A stretch of DNA of 64,000 nt from Marinobacter santoriniensis NKSG1 (lineage in GTDB: Bacteria; Pseudomonadota; Gammaproteobacteria; Pseudomonadales; Oleiphilaceae), in the NCBI RefSeq assembly GCF_000347775.1, contig NZ_APAT01000022.1, positions 124,001 to 188,000 on the forward strand. Reading direction: 5' to 3'. Under the pieces are notes generated by a model. The model saw only the letters and a program-made list of their open reading frames with translations. It ran no database searches and had not been told where the DNA came from. This document shows, in pieces, positions 15,955 through 28,523 of the stretch. A program made the position numbers and the translations under genes. Within the stretch, counting starts at the first letter, position 1. The number at the start of each line of letters is the position of its first letter.

Positions 15955-18036
15955 TCAGCCAGCGGTGGGCAGCAGGGAAATATCGGCAACCCGCAGGAAC
16001 AGGTTGCGCAGGCGATTGAGCAGCGCCAGCCGGTTGTTGCGAACCGCATCGTCCTCGGCCATGACCATGACCTCATCGAAGAACGTGTCCACCGGCTCCC
16101 TCAGGCTGGCGAGTGAACTCAGCGCACTCGCGTAATCGCCCTTCTCGAACATCGGCAGTACTTTCCGGGCCTGTTCGTCCACCTGCGCGGCGAGGGTTTT
16201 CTCCCCGGCATCCTGCAGCAGTGACGGATCCACGGTTTCGCCGATGCTGTCACCGCCCTGTTTGGTCAGGATGTTGGATACCCGCTTGTTGGCACCGGCC
16301 AGCGCCTGGGCTTCCGGCAGCTGGCGGAAGGCTTCCACCGCTTTCACGCGGCGGTCGAAATCCAGCGGCCGGGTCGGGCGACGGGCATGCACCGCCAGGT
16401 ACACCTCGGCGCCAATACCCTGCTCTTCGTAGTGTGCGCGGAAACGCTCGAGCATGTAGTCCACCACGGTGCTGGCAGTCTGCTGCTCGGTCAGTACCGT
16501 AAAGTTCTGTTCGGCCCATTCGCACAGGGTCTGAAGATCCAGCGGCAACTCCCGCTCGATGATGATGCGAAGCACCCCGAGGGAAGCCCGGCGCAGTGCA
16601 AACGGATCCCGGGTGCCCGACGGCGGCTGATTGATTCCGAACAGGCCCACCAGCGAGTCGATCCGGTCGGCGATGGCGACGGCGCAGCCGGTCAGTGTGG
16701 TGGGCAGGCTGTCGCCGGCGAAGCGTGGCATGTACTGCTCGTTCAGCGCCCGGGCGACATCTTCATGCTCACCGTCGTTGGCGGCGTAGTACTGACCCAT
16801 GATGCCCTGAAGGTCGGTGAATTCGAGCACCATCTCGGTGACCAGGTCGGTCTTGGCCAGCATGGCGGCGCGCTCGGCAAGGGCCGGATCGCTGCCGATG
16901 GCGTCGGCGATCTTCTTCGCCAGGGCCGCCACACGAACGGATTTGTCGTACAGGCTACCCAGCTTCTCCTGAAACACGATCGGCTTGAGCGATTCGATGC
17001 GATCTTCCAGGCGGCTCTTGCGATCGGTCTCGTAGAAGAACGCAGCGTCCGACAGGCGGGGACGAATCACCTTCTCGTTACCGGCAATCACCTGTGCCGG
17101 ATCCTTGCTCTCCAGGTTGGCCACGGTGATAAACAGCGGAAGTATCTTCCCGTCCTTGCCCACCACGTGGAAATACTTCTGATGCTCTTCCATGGAAGAG
17201 ATCAGGGCTTCTGCAGGTACCTCCAGGAAGCGTTCCTCAAAACGCCCCATCAGCGGTACCGGCCACTCGTTCAGAGCGGTGACTTCGTCCAGCAGGTCTT
17301 CGTCAATCACGGCCTTCCCGCCGGCTTCCTTCTCCGCGAGGGCGGCAACGCCTTTGCGGATCTGCTCGCGGCGCTCGGCGAAGTCAGCAAGCACGTAGCC
17401 TTCCTGCTTGAGGACGACCTCGTAATCGCTCGGGGTCGGGACGATGAGGGGTTTCGGGCAATGGAAGCGGTGACCGCGGGTGGTGTTGCCCGGTTTCAGG
17501 CCCATGATCGGCGCGTCGATCACCGTGTTGCCGTACAACAGAATCGCCCAGTGGACCGGCCGAACGAATTCGGTGCGGTGAGCGCCCCAACGCATGCGTT
17601 TGGGAATCGGCAGCGCCGCCAGGGACTGTTCGACCAGTTCGGGCATCAGCTCGACCGTCGGTCTGCCCTGTTCCACGGTGCGGTAGACCACCCAGGCACC
17701 CTTTTCGGTTTCCAGCGTGTCCAGCTGGTCCGGCGTAATACCCAGGGACGTGGCGAAGCCAGTCAGTGCCCGGGTCGGGTTGCCGGCGTCGTCGAAGGCG
17801 GCCTTGACCGCCGGGCCCCGCTTCTCCACCGGCTTGTCCGGCTGGGCATCCGCGAGATCCCGTACCCGAACGGCCAGACGGCGTGGCGCGGCGAAGGACT
17901 CGACCTTGCCAAATTCGATGCCGGCCTCTTCCAGGCCTTTGACGATGCCCTGGGTAAAAGCGTCAGACAGAGTTTTGAGCGCTTTGGGAGGCAGCTCTTC
18001 GGTGCCCAGTTCGACCAGAAAATCCTGTGTAGCCAT
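15955..18036 (-). CDS. glyS: Glycyl-tRNA synthetase beta subunit
   Basis: 693-residue beta chain of the alpha2beta2 bacterial glycyl-tRNA synthetase, required for tRNA-Gly recognition and aminoacylation. It begins MATQDFLVELGTEELPPKAL, the hallmark N terminus. The HD-like central region includes ATNDGEHEDVARALNEQY-type sequence (YYAANDGEHEDVA), and the C-terminal helical anticodon-binding-like domain ends with FFDEVMVMAEDDAVRNNRLALL. The length matches E. coli GlyS (689). It starts 2 bases after glyQ, giving 1:1 co-expression. Confidence 0.97.
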   Translation of the reverse strand: MATQDFLVELGTEELPPKALKTLSDAFTQGIVKGLEEAGIEFGKVESFAAPRRLAVRVRDLADAQPDKPVEKRGPAVKAAFDDAGNPTRALTGFATSLGITPDQLDTLETEKGAWVVYRTVEQGRPTVELMPELVEQSLAALPIPKRMRWGAHRTEFVRPVHWAILLYGNTVIDAPIMGLKPGNTTRGHRFHCPKPLIVPTPSDYEVVLKQEGYVLADFAERREQIRKGVAALAEKEAGGKAVIDEDLLDEVTALNEWPVPLMGRFEERFLEVPAEALISSMEEHQKYFHVVGKDGKILPLFITVANLESKDPAQVIAGNEKVIRPRLSDAAFFYETDRKSRLEDRIESLKPIVFQEKLGSLYDKSVRVAALAKKIADAIGSDPALAERAAMLAKTDLVTEMVLEFTDLQGIMGQYYAANDGEHEDVARALNEQYMPRFAGDSLPTTLTGCAVAIADRIDSLVGLFGINQPPSGTRDPFALRRASLGVLRIIIERELPLDLQTLCEWAEQNFTVLTEQQTASTVVDYMLERFRAHYEEQGIGAEVYLAVHARRPTRPLDFDRRVKAVEAFRQLPEAQALAGANKRVSNILTKQGGDSIGETVDPSLLQDAGEKTLAAQVDEQARKVLPMFEKGDYASALSSLASLREPVDTFFDEVMVMAEDDAVRNNRLALLNRLRNLFLRVADISLLPTAG

Positions 18037-18038
18037 GA

Positions 18039-19067
18039 TTATGCGTTCCCCTGTTCCTGCTGTGCCTGCTTCGCTTTCTTGCCCTTCTTCTTGCCGTTGG
18101 CCTTTTCATCGGCCGCTTTGGCGGCGGCCAGGACTTCCTCGCGCAAGGCCTCCGGGGCCAGCGGGAAGCCGAGCTTGCGGCGGCTGTCGAAGTAGGCCTG
18201 GGCCACGGCGCGGGCCAGGGTGCGAACACGGAGGATGAAACGCTGCCGCTCGGTGACCGAGATGGCGTGGCGGGCGTCCAGCAGGTTGAAGGTATGAGAC
18301 GCCTTCAGCACCTGTTCATAGGCCGGAAGCGGTAGCCCGGCCTCGATCAGCCGGGCACTTTCGCGCTCGTGCACATCGAAGCTGTGGAACAGGAAGTCGG
18401 TGTCGGCCTGTTCGAAGTTGTAGGTGGACATCTCCACTTCCTGCTGGTGGAACACGTCGCCATAGGTGACGACCCCGTCCGGGCCTTCGGTCCAGACCAG
18501 GTCGTAGACACTGTCGACGCCCTGCAGGTACATGGCGATCCGCTCCAGCCCGTAGGTCAGTTCGCCGGTGACGGGGTAGCACTCCAGGCCGCCCACCTGC
18601 TGGAAGTAGGTGAACTGGGTGACTTCCATGCCATTGAGCCAGATTTCCCAGCCCAGGCCCCAGGCGCCCAGCGTGGGGGATTCCCAGTTATCCTCGACAA
18701 ACCGGATGTCGTGCACCAGGGGATCGAGGCCCAGGGCGCGCAGGGAGTCCAGGTACAGTTCCTGGATGTTGTCCGGGGAGGGCTTGAGGACTACCTGGAA
18801 CTGATAGTAATGCTGCAGACGGTTCGGATTCTCACCGTAACGGCCATCGGTGGGACGACGGCTGGGCTGAACATAGGCGGCATTCCAGGTCTCCGGGCCG
18901 ATGGCACGCAGGAAGGTGGCCGGGTGAAAGGTGCCGGCGCCCACTTCCATATCCAGGGGCTGGAGAACCACGCAGCCATGCTGCGCCCAGAAATTCTGCA
19001 GAGCCAGGATCAGACCCTGGAAGGTCTTGATATCCGGCGCGGAGTTGTTCGTTGCCTTGTCTGTCAC
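18039..19067 (-). CDS. glyQ: Glycyl-tRNA synthetase alpha subunit
   Basis: 342-residue catalytic alpha chain of glycyl-tRNA synthetase. The core [41 protein letters not shown] and [19 protein letters not shown] is essentially diagnostic. It exceeds the usual ~300 residues because of a short N-terminal tail and a Lys/Gln-rich C-terminal tail ([14 protein letters not shown]); such lysine tails vary between species. It is the first gene of the glyQS operon. Confidence 0.97.
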   Translation of the reverse strand: MTDKATNNSAPDIKTFQGLILALQNFWAQHGCVVLQPLDMEVGAGTFHPATFLRAIGPETWNAAYVQPSRRPTDGRYGENPNRLQHYYQFQVVLKPSPDNIQELYLDSLRALGLDPLVHDIRFVEDNWESPTLGAWGLGWEIWLNGMEVTQFTYFQQVGGLECYPVTGELTYGLERIAMYLQGVDSVYDLVWTEGPDGVVTYGDVFHQQEVEMSTYNFEQADTDFLFHSFDVHERESARLIEAGLPLPAYEQVLKASHTFNLLDARHAISVTERQRFILRVRTLARAVAQAYFDSRRKLGFPLAPEALREEVLAAAKAADEKANGKKKGKKAKQAQQEQGNA

Positions 19068-19138
19068 GACGATTGCCTGCTGATTCAGTCTGTGTGTGGC
19101 GCCCCGCTGTTCCCTCGGGACACTCCGAAAAAAGGCGC

Positions 19139-19168
19139 ATTATACGCTTGCCAAAGCGGTATTTCTAA
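19139..19168 (-). promoter_or_regulatory. Candidate promoter of glyQS
   Basis: Minus-strand TATAAT (19144-19139) lies about 70 bases before the glyQ ATG, with TTAGAA 18 bases upstream as a weak -35 element. The run is AT-rich against a GC-rich background. Confidence 0.45.
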
Positions 19169-19194
19169 GTGCGATTCACGCCTTTGATTTTGCG

Positions 19195-20598
19195 CTAGAA
19201 GAAGGTCAGACCCACCTGGAACAGCTTCTCCACATCCCGGACCCGGGACTTGTCCACCAGGAACAGGATGACGTGGTCGTCCGGCTGCACCCGCAGGTGG
19301 TCGTGGGCGATGAGCACCTCGTTATGGCGGACAATGGCGCCGATGGTGGTGCCTTCCGGCAGGTTGATTTCGTCCAGCCGCTTGCCCACCACCTTTGAGG
19401 AACGGTGGTCGCCATGGGCGATCGCCTCGATGGCCTCGGCGGCGCCCCGGCGCAGTGAGTGAACGTTCACCACATCGCCCCGCCGCACGTGGGTAAGCAG
19501 GCTGCCGATGGTGGTCTGCTGGGGCGAGATGGCGACGTCGATGTCGCCGCCCTGGATCAGATCGACGTAATCCGGGTTGTTGATCAGGGTGAAGACCTTG
19601 CGCGCTCCGAGCCGTTTGGCCAGCAGCGATGCCATGATGTTGGCTTCGTCGTCGTTGGTGACCGCGCAGAAAACGTCGGTGTTTTCGATGTTCTCCTCGA
19701 GCAGGATGTCCTTGTTGGCGGCATTGCCCTCCAGGACAACGGTCTTGCGGAGGTTTTCCGAGAGCATCACACACCGGTCGTGATCCTGCTCCAGCAGCTT
19801 GACCTGGTAACGGCTTTCCAGTGTTTTCGCCAGGCGCTGGCCGATATTGCCGCCACCGCAGATGAAGATGCGCTTGTACGGTTTCACCAGCGGTTGCAGT
19901 TCGCTCATGACCGACCGGATGTGGTCGGCGCCGGCGATGAAAAACACCTCGTCGCCATCTTCGATCACCGTATCGCCCTGGGGCATGATCGCGCGGTCCT
20001 TGCGGAAAATCGCGGCAACGCGGGTCTCGATCCGGGGCATGTGGGTGCGCAGGTAGGACAGCTCATGGCCAACCAGGGGACCACCCTGGGTCGCCCGGAT
20101 GGCGACCAGCCGGACCAGCCCCTTGGAGAATTCCAGCACCTGCAATGCGCCCGGGTATTCGATCAGTCGGGTAATGTGCTTGGTGACCAGGTGTTCCGGA
20201 CTGATCAGGACGTCGATCGGAAAACCGCGCAGGCTGTCCAGGTCCTTTTCCTTGTCGCGCTGATAGAACAGCTCGGACCGGGCCAGGTAGGCATTGGCAC
20301 GCACCCGGCAGATGGTGGTCGGAGTCTTGTACAGCAGCTTGGTGACCTGGCAGCCCACCATGTTGGTTTCGTCACTGTTGGTGACGGCAATCAGGATGTC
20401 GGCGTCCTCGGCCCCGGCCTGTCGCAGCACCGTCGGGAATGAGGCTTTACCCTGCACGGTCCGGATGTCCAGCCGATCCTGCAGCTCCCGGAGACGGGCG
20501 CCATCGCTGTCGATCACGGTGATGTCGTTGGCTTCGTTGGCCAGGTTCTCGGCCAGGGTACCGCCGACCTGGCCGGCGCCTAGAATCAGGATCTTCAT
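19195..20598 (-). CDS. trkA: Trk system K+ uptake regulator TrkA
   Basis: 467-residue peripheral gating subunit for TrkH. It has two full RCK repeats. The first opens [19 protein letters not shown] (GxGxxG at 7-12) with the NAD-binding acid in VIDSDG. The second opens [18 protein letters not shown] near residue 233. Each is followed by an RCK_C domain. It overlaps the rsmB stop by ATGA, so it is the last gene of a fmt-rsmB-trkA unit, the order seen in Pseudomonas. Confidence 0.96.
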   Translation of the reverse strand: MKILILGAGQVGGTLAENLANEANDITVIDSDGARLRELQDRLDIRTVQGKASFPTVLRQAGAEDADILIAVTNSDETNMVGCQVTKLLYKTPTTICRVRANAYLARSELFYQRDKEKDLDSLRGFPIDVLISPEHLVTKHITRLIEYPGALQVLEFSKGLVRLVAIRATQGGPLVGHELSYLRTHMPRIETRVAAIFRKDRAIMPQGDTVIEDGDEVFFIAGADHIRSVMSELQPLVKPYKRIFICGGGNIGQRLAKTLESRYQVKLLEQDHDRCVMLSENLRKTVVLEGNAANKDILLEENIENTDVFCAVTNDDEANIMASLLAKRLGARKVFTLINNPDYVDLIQGGDIDVAISPQQTTIGSLLTHVRRGDVVNVHSLRRGAAEAIEAIAHGDHRSSKVVGKRLDEINLPEGTTIGAIVRHNEVLIAHDHLRVQPDDHVILFLVDKSRVRDVEKLFQVGLTFF

Positions 20599-21899
20599 GG
20601 TTCGGGTTTCTCCAGTACCGCGTAGAAGAAGCCATCGTGGCTGTCAGGATTCGGTAGCAGCTGCCGGCCTGCGCCGGTGTCGTGGCCCCAGGTCACCTCC
20701 GGCTCTACCAGTATGCTGTCCGCACACTGTTTCCGGAACCGTTGAATTATACGGTGGTTTTCCTGGGGGAACACCGAACAGGTCGCGTATACCAGTCTGC
20801 CGCCGGGTTTCAGAATCGTCCACATGGCATTGAGCAGGCCAAGCTGTATGCCGGCGAGGGGGACAATGTCGGATTCTCGGCGCAGCAGTTTGATGTCCGG
20901 ATGCCGCCGGATAACACCGGTGGCGCTGCAGGGCACATCGAGCAGGATACGGTCAAAGGCGTCGCCGTCCCACCAGTCTTCGATCCGCGCGGCGTCGGCC
21001 TGTTTCAGAGTCGCGACCAGGTCCAGTCGTTCCAGGTTCTCTTCCACCCGGGGCAGTCGGTCGGCGGATTCGTCTATGGCGACCACCTCGGCCAATGCGT
21101 CACAGGCTTCGAGGATTGCACAGGTCTTGCCGCCAGGGGCGGCGCAGGCATCCAGGACCCGCTGGCCCGGAGCCAGATCGAGCAGTGTGGTGCAGAGTTG
21201 GGCGGCTTCGTCCTGTACGCTCACGGCGCCATCGGCAAACCAGGGCAGCCGATCCACCGGTGTCGGTCTGGTCAGCTGCAGGCCGTGGGGGGCAAACCGG
21301 GTGGGGGTTGCTTCAATGCCGGCATCCTCCAATAGAGCCAGGTATTGCTCACGGGTAAAGCGCCGGGCATTGACCCGCAGGGTCATGGGCGCCTGGGTAT
21401 TGTTGGCGTCCAGAATGCGCTGCCAGTCGTCCGGCCAGTTATGGCGCAGTTTATCAACCATCCACCGGGGGTGGCTGAAGCGGGCCGGGTCGTCCCCTGG
21501 CTCGGGGGCGTCGTCCCGCTGGGCGCCCCGGAGAACACCGTTCACCAGGCCGGTAAGATGCGGCTTTCCAAGGGCACGGCAGGCTTCCACCGCTTCGTTG
21601 ACCACGGCATAGGTCGCGGCCCGGTCACTGAATCGCAGCTGGAACAGGGCCACGAGCATCAGATGGTGAATGATTCGATCCGGTTTGCGCAGTGGTTTTT
21701 TCAGGCGGTCGCCCAGTTCCGCATCGAGCCGGTGAAACCAGCGGCAACTGCCGTAGCAAAGGGCCTGGAGTTCCGCCCGCTCATGATCGCCCACCCGGTT
21801 CAGGGCCGGTGGCAGGCACTGGCTGAGTGACTGGCCCTGCTCCACGGAGAGCAGCACGCCGGCCGCAACGGCCCGGATGGGTTGATGGCCGCTGGTCAT
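20595..21899 (-). CDS. rsmB: 16S rRNA m5C967 methyltransferase RsmB
   Basis: 434-residue SAM-dependent cytosine-5 methyltransferase acting on C967 of 16S rRNA. An N-terminal NusB-like RNA-binding domain (about 1-140) is followed by an RNA-binding linker and a Rossmann methyltransferase with [17 protein letters not shown] (motif I). The two RsmB/NOP2-family cysteines are in [17 protein letters not shown] and [12 protein letters not shown]. It starts 1 base after the fmt stop codon and overlaps trkA at its 3' end. Confidence 0.96.
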   Translation of the reverse strand: MTSGHQPIRAVAAGVLLSVEQGQSLSQCLPPALNRVGDHERAELQALCYGSCRWFHRLDAELGDRLKKPLRKPDRIIHHLMLVALFQLRFSDRAATYAVVNEAVEACRALGKPHLTGLVNGVLRGAQRDDAPEPGDDPARFSHPRWMVDKLRHNWPDDWQRILDANNTQAPMTLRVNARRFTREQYLALLEDAGIEATPTRFAPHGLQLTRPTPVDRLPWFADGAVSVQDEAAQLCTTLLDLAPGQRVLDACAAPGGKTCAILEACDALAEVVAIDESADRLPRVEENLERLDLVATLKQADAARIEDWWDGDAFDRILLDVPCSATGVIRRHPDIKLLRRESDIVPLAGIQLGLLNAMWTILKPGGRLVYATCSVFPQENHRIIQRFRKQCADSILVEPEVTWGHDTGAGRQLLPNPDSHDGFFYAVLEKPEP

Positions 21900-21900
21900 G

Positions 21901-22836
21901 TCAGCGGAGCTCCTGGCCGGGCATCAGCAGTTGCTTGCCGCCGTTGATCAGATCATTGGCGGTCTGGGTGCGTGCGCCCGGCAATTGCAACCGCGTCACC
22001 CGGAGCACACCTTCACCGCAGGCGATATCGATGCCGTCCCGGTTGCGCCGGAGCACCCTTCCGGGCGGTTGGTCAGAGGACTCGGGCAGGACGCCCGCTT
22101 GGTGAATCCGGATGCGCTGTCCGTCCAGTTCCGCGTAGGTTCCCGGCCAGGGATTGAAGGCCCGGATGAGCCGTTCCAGGGCATTCGCATCGGCCTGCCA
22201 GTCCAGGTGGCCTTCCTCTTTGGTCAGCTTGCGGGCGTAGCAGGCCCGTTCGTCGTTCTGGGCCTCTCCCGTCAGCTCGCCTTTCTCGAGCAGATCCATT
22301 GCCTTCACGATGGCCGCACCTCCCATGTCGGCGAGACGGTCGTGGAGGCTGCCGCCGGTGTCGCCGGACTCGATGGCGGTGATCGACTTCAGCAGCATGT
22401 CGCCGGTGTCCAGGCCTTCGTCCATCTGCATGATGGTGATGCCGGTTTCGGAATCGCCAGCGGCAATGGCGCGCTGGATCGGTGCCGCCCCTCGCCAGCG
22501 TGGCAGGAGCGAGGCGTGGATATTCAGACATCCATGGCTCGGGATCGTCAGCACATCCGCCGGCAGGATCAGGCCGTAGGCAGCCACGATCATGACATCG
22601 GGATCGAGGGCGGCCATCGCCTCCCGGGCGTCTGCCGTCTTGAGGCTTTCCGGCTGACGGATTGCCAGCGAGTGCGCTTCGGCCACCTGTTTCACGGGAC
22701 TGGACGAGGGTTTGCGGCCACGACCGGCCGGCCGGTCTGGTTGGGTGTAGACGGCGACGATCTCATGGTGGGTGGCCAGAAGCGCCCGCAGGGCGACAGC
22801 GGCAAAATCGGGTGTACCCGCAAATACGATTCGCAC
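21901..22836 (-). CDS. fmt: Methionyl-tRNA formyltransferase
   Basis: Formylates Met-tRNA(fMet) with 10-formyl-THF. I chose the GTG start at 22836 (MRIVFAGTPDFAAVALRALL, 311 residues). The longer ATG-initiated version at 22896 adds 20 atypical residues and would read through the intrinsic terminator of def. The formyl-THF-binding signature NIHASLLPRWRGAAPIQRAI is present, as are TGITIMQMDEGLDTGDML and a C-terminal OB-like domain. It heads fmt-rsmB-trkA. Confidence 0.94.
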   Translation of the reverse strand: MRIVFAGTPDFAAVALRALLATHHEIVAVYTQPDRPAGRGRKPSSSPVKQVAEAHSLAIRQPESLKTADAREAMAALDPDVMIVAAYGLILPADVLTIPSHGCLNIHASLLPRWRGAAPIQRAIAAGDSETGITIMQMDEGLDTGDMLLKSITAIESGDTGGSLHDRLADMGGAAIVKAMDLLEKGELTGEAQNDERACYARKLTKEEGHLDWQADANALERLIRAFNPWPGTYAELDGQRIRIHQAGVLPESSDQPPGRVLRRNRDGIDIACGEGVLRVTRLQLPGARTQTANDLINGGKQLLMPGQELR

Positions 22837-22865
22837 GGTGCGTATGTCTCTGTTCCGTTGAATAC

Positions 22866-22890
22866 GAAAAGACCGGGTCATCGCCCGGTC
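22866..22890 (-). terminator. Intrinsic terminator downstream of def
   Basis: On the minus strand GACCGGG-CGATGA-CCCGGTC is followed directly by TTTTC. It lies 34 bases after the def stop codon and upstream of the preferred fmt start. It would insulate fmt from def, which are commonly co-transcribed elsewhere. Confidence 0.75.
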
Positions 22891-22923
22891 CGTCAAACTG
22901 TGCTGTTCTGCTGGCCCGCCTGA

Positions 22924-23427
22924 TCAGGCGCTCTTGCGATGGAGTTTCTCAAGTTTCTTGCGGATCCGGTTGCGTTTCAGGGCGCTGAGGTAATCCACGA
23001 AGAGTTTACCATTGAGATGATCCATTTCGTGCTGAATACACACCGCCAGCAGTCCCTGTGCCTCGATTTCGAAGGGATTGCCGTCACGATCCCGAGCCCG
23101 GATGATGCAGTGTTCGACCCGTTCGACGTCCTCGTAGAAGCCGGGCACCGACAGGCAACCTTCCTGCATGGGCTCCAGGTCGCCCTCGAGCACTTCCACT
23201 TCGGGGTTGATAAAGACCCGGGGCTCGCTCTTGTCCTCGGACAGATCCATGACAATGATCTGTTTATGCACGTTGACCTGTGTGGCCGCCAGACCAATGC
23301 CGGGCGCATCGTACATGGTCTCGAACATGTCGTCGATCAGCTTGCGGATCTCGTCGGTTACCGCCTCAACCGGCTTGGCGATGGTGCGAAGACGGGGATC
23401 CGGGTATTCGAGAATATCTAGTATCAT
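22924..23427 (-). CDS. def: Peptide deformylase
   Basis: Removes the N-formyl group from nascent proteins; Fe2+/Zn2+ enzyme. I chose the ATG giving [20 protein letters not shown] (167 residues; E. coli Def is 169). The frame stays open for another 62 codons upstream, but these are not conserved in type. All three family motifs are intact: [18 protein letters not shown] with the metal-binding Cys, and QHEMDHLNG with both metal histidines and the catalytic Glu. It is divergent from the LysM gene. Confidence 0.96.
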   Translation of the reverse strand: MILDILEYPDPRLRTIAKPVEAVTDEIRKLIDDMFETMYDAPGIGLAATQVNVHKQIIVMDLSEDKSEPRVFINPEVEVLEGDLEPMQEGCLSVPGFYEDVERVEHCIIRARDRDGNPFEIEAQGLLAVCIQHEMDHLNGKLFVDYLSALKRNRIRKKLEKLHRKSA

Positions 23428-23838
23428 AACGCTCGTAATTCTGGGCAGTGGATTCGGTAACGCCTGCTCTTTCAGAACAGACGTTTTACAATTTGTAACC
23501 GTGTGAAGGCAGTCTCCGAAATGTTGCCGTCCACTGGGCAAAGTTCCTGTTACAACACCGATAGTCGGGCTGAAACCGCGACTTTCAATGGCCGGACGGG
23601 ACTGCCTATCCAATAACGATTATTATCCCCTAATTCGTCGATTGAGTACAAACTGATCAGTTAATAGTTAAAATCTTTTGACGGCGGGATAGAATTTACT
23701 GGAAGAACAAAAGATAACATCACAATTTCCGAGACTTCTTCTATAGTAACAGGAATAACAAAGTAATAATCTGCAGGTAACCAGTTGCAGATCAACCGAA
23801 TGCAAAGACCTTAAGGCACGCGATCAAGGACTTACACA
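23428..23838. other. Gene-free divergent control region between def and the LysM gene
   Basis: 411 bases, clearly AT-richer than the neighbouring genes. It holds two short perfect palindromes, TTACAATTTGTAA (23486-23498) and AACTGATCAGTT (23650-23661). There is a possible -10 box TATAGT at 23742-23747 for the LysM gene, with no good -35. The inverted pair CTGCA/TGCAG lies at about 23771-23790. AAGGA near 23825 is the likely ribosome-binding site of the LysM gene. I see no convincing gene or structured RNA. Confidence 0.5.
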
Positions 23839-24855
23839 ATGAGGAAACTGCTGTACGCTCTGGCAGCCACAATGCTGCTGTTCACCTCCTGGGCCCAGGC
23901 GCAACCGGAGCTGCGGTCCGACCATCCCGAGCGTTACACCGTGGTGAAAGGGGACACCCTCTGGGATATTTCGGCTCGATTTCTGAAGAACCCCTGGTAC
24001 TGGCCGGAAATCTGGCACGTGAATCCACAGGTTGCCAACCCTCACCTGATTTACCCCGGTGATCGCCTGGCCCTGGTCTACATCGATGGCAAGCCCCGCA
24101 TCACCAAGGTGGCCACCAACGATGTGGTGAAACTGTCACCCAAGGTTCGCTCCGAACCTATCGATACGCCCATCCCGGCGATTCCGCTCGACGCCATCAG
24201 CAGTTTCCTGACGGATACCCGTGTGGTTACCCCGGAAGAACTCAACGGTGCGCCTTACGTGCTGGAGGGTGAAGATGGCCGGATCATTACGGGTGCCGGC
24301 GACCGTATTTACGCCCGGGGCCAGAAGCCGGCGGACAAGGTGGGGATTTTCCGTCGGACACAGCAGTTCGTAGATCCGGAAACCGGTGAATTCCTGGGAC
24401 TGGAAGCCCGCAGTGTCGGTTCCGGCAAGATCACCGCCGAAAACGGCGATGTCCTGACCGTGGCCCTGACCAATTCCAACCAGGAAGTCCGCATTGGTGA
24501 CCGCCTGCTGACCAACGTCAACCGTCCGCTGGCCACCAGCTTCGTGCCAAGTGCGCCCGATAACAAGGTGACCGGCCTGATGATCGCGGTCGATGGCGGG
24601 GTCAGCCAGATCGGCCAGTTCGACGTGGTGGTGATCAACCGGGGCGAACGGGATGGTCTGAAATCCGGTAACGTGCTGGCCGTCCTCAAGAGCGGTAACC
24701 TGGTGCGGGATCCGGTCACCGGCGAGACCATCGAGCTGCCGTCCGAACGTGCCGGCCTGATGATGGTGTTCCAGGTGTATGAAAAGATGAGCTACGGCCT
24801 GGTGCTCCAGTCGAACCGTCCGCTGGCGGTTGGAGACAAGGTGACCAACCCCTGA
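23839..24855 (+). CDS. Exported LysM-domain protein
   Basis: 338 residues with a clear signal peptide (MRKLLYALAATMLLFTSWAQA, cleavage after residue 21). One LysM domain follows at about 35-85 (YTVVKGDTLWDISARFLKNP...IYPGDRL), expected to bind peptidoglycan. The remaining 250 residues form a conserved C-terminal region of unknown activity. The same protein lies next to dprA and def in Pseudomonas (PA0020 type). It ends just before an intrinsic terminator, so it is probably transcribed alone. Confidence 0.9.
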   Translation: MRKLLYALAATMLLFTSWAQAQPELRSDHPERYTVVKGDTLWDISARFLKNPWYWPEIWHVNPQVANPHLIYPGDRLALVYIDGKPRITKVATNDVVKLSPKVRSEPIDTPIPAIPLDAISSFLTDTRVVTPEELNGAPYVLEGEDGRIITGAGDRIYARGQKPADKVGIFRRTQQFVDPETGEFLGLEARSVGSGKITAENGDVLTVALTNSNQEVRIGDRLLTNVNRPLATSFVPSAPDNKVTGLMIAVDGGVSQIGQFDVVVINRGERDGLKSGNVLAVLKSGNLVRDPVTGETIELPSERAGLMMVFQVYEKMSYGLVLQSNRPLAVGDKVTNP

Positions 24856-24880
24856 TCCGACTTCAGGCTGTTGTTGAATG

Positions 24881-24916
24881 AATGGCCGGGCGGGATTGCC
24901 CGGCCATTGTCGTTTT
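24881..24916 (+). terminator. Intrinsic terminator after the LysM gene
   Basis: An 11-bp perfect stem, AATGGCCGGGC / GCCCGGCCATT, with a 6-base loop (GGGATT) is followed by GTCGTTTTC. It starts 26 bases after the LysM stop codon and ends before dprA. Confidence 0.75.
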
Positions 24917-24931
24917 CAAGGATGAAAAGTA

Positions 24932-26110
24932 ATGAAAACCTCTCTGTCCGGGGGCGAGAGCCCTCTGTTGGCTGATGATCCCCTTGCCGATCCCGCTGCG
25001 CCCTGGGTCCTGCTGACCCGGCTGCCCGGGTTCGGAATCCGCCGGCGCCAGTCGGTCCTTCAGGTGGTGCATTCGCTGAGTGATGTCCTGTCCCTGAGCT
25101 CTGCCACGCTCCACGCCATGGGGCTGAATGCTGAGGCTCTTACCGGCATTCTTGCCTGGCAGCGAGGCGACCGTGGTCATCCGTTGATGATGGATGTCGC
25201 GGCCATTGTCCGGGACTGCAGGGCAGGCAATATCACCATCCTGACCTGGCCCGATCACAATTACCCCGAAGCCCTGCGTCATATCCACAACCCGCCACTG
25301 GCACTGTATTGTCTTGGGGATACCGCACTGCTCCAGCGTGACCAGATCGGCATCGTCGGAAGCAGGCATGCAACGCCGGCCGGTCTGGATCACGCCCGCC
25401 GGTTCGCCGCAACCCTGGGTGAACGTGGGCTGCTGGTGACCAGCGGACTGGCACTCGGAATCGACGGTGCGGCGCATGCGGGCGCTCTGGATGCGGGTGC
25501 GCCAACGGTCGCTGTCATTGGTTCCGGCCCGGACCGCCTGTATCCCCGGCAACACCAGAAGCTGGGCCGGCGAATCGTGGAACGGGGCGTCATCGTATCC
25601 GAATACCCACCTGGAACCCCTGCCCGGGCTGGCCATTTTCCCCAGCGGAACCGGATCATCAGTGGGCTATCCCGGGGCATTCTGGTGGTCGAGGCGGGCC
25701 TGAAAAGCGGGTCTCTGATCTCCGCCAGGCTGGCGCTGGAACAGGGCCGGGAGGTGTTCGCGATACCGGGTTCCGTCCACAGCCCGGTGGCCCGGGGCTG
25801 TCATCACCTGATCAAGCAGGGCGCCCGCCTGGTGGAAACCGTGGACGATGTGCTGGAAGAGCTGGGCACCTGGTGGTCGTTGCAGCCGACAGTGACCGAA
25901 AAGCCGGAAGCCGCTGAAGGGCCCGACCTGTCTGCCCTGGCGAAACGGGAAATCGCGGTGTTTCGGGCATTAGGGTATGATCCGGTATCGACCGATGCAC
26001 TGGCGTCAGCCACCGGTTTGTCCGCTGATCAGCTGATGCAGTCCCTGCTGCTTCTGGAGTTGCAGGGGCTGGTGGCTTCTGCTCCCGGCGGGTATCTCAG
26101 GCTGGCCTGA
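24932..26110 (+). CDS. dprA: DNA-processing protein DprA
   Basis: 392-residue ssDNA-binding, RecA-loading protein involved in natural transformation. An N-terminal SAM-like/HhH segment contains LTRLPGFGIRRRQSVLQ. The Rossmann-like core carries IGIVGSRHATPAGLDHARRFA and LVTSGLALGIDGAAHAGAL, then SEYPPGTPARAGHFPQRNRIISGLS. A C-terminal winged-helix domain spans about 330-392. It starts a dprA-tsaC-hemF-aroE series. Confidence 0.95.
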   Translation: MKTSLSGGESPLLADDPLADPAAPWVLLTRLPGFGIRRRQSVLQVVHSLSDVLSLSSATLHAMGLNAEALTGILAWQRGDRGHPLMMDVAAIVRDCRAGNITILTWPDHNYPEALRHIHNPPLALYCLGDTALLQRDQIGIVGSRHATPAGLDHARRFAATLGERGLLVTSGLALGIDGAAHAGALDAGAPTVAVIGSGPDRLYPRQHQKLGRRIVERGVIVSEYPPGTPARAGHFPQRNRIISGLSRGILVVEAGLKSGSLISARLALEQGREVFAIPGSVHSPVARGCHHLIKQGARLVETVDDVLEELGTWWSLQPTVTEKPEAAEGPDLSALAKREIAVFRALGYDPVSTDALASATGLSADQLMQSLLLLELQGLVASAPGGYLRLA

Positions 26111-26149
26111 GTCGGTGCGTTTTACCAAACCGATCAGATGATATGTTAC

Positions 26150-28477
<2,328 letters not shown>

Positions 28478-28523
28478 GGTCCGGCAACCGGCTTCAGCCG
28501 ATGTATTCTGATAAGGGGTGGCG

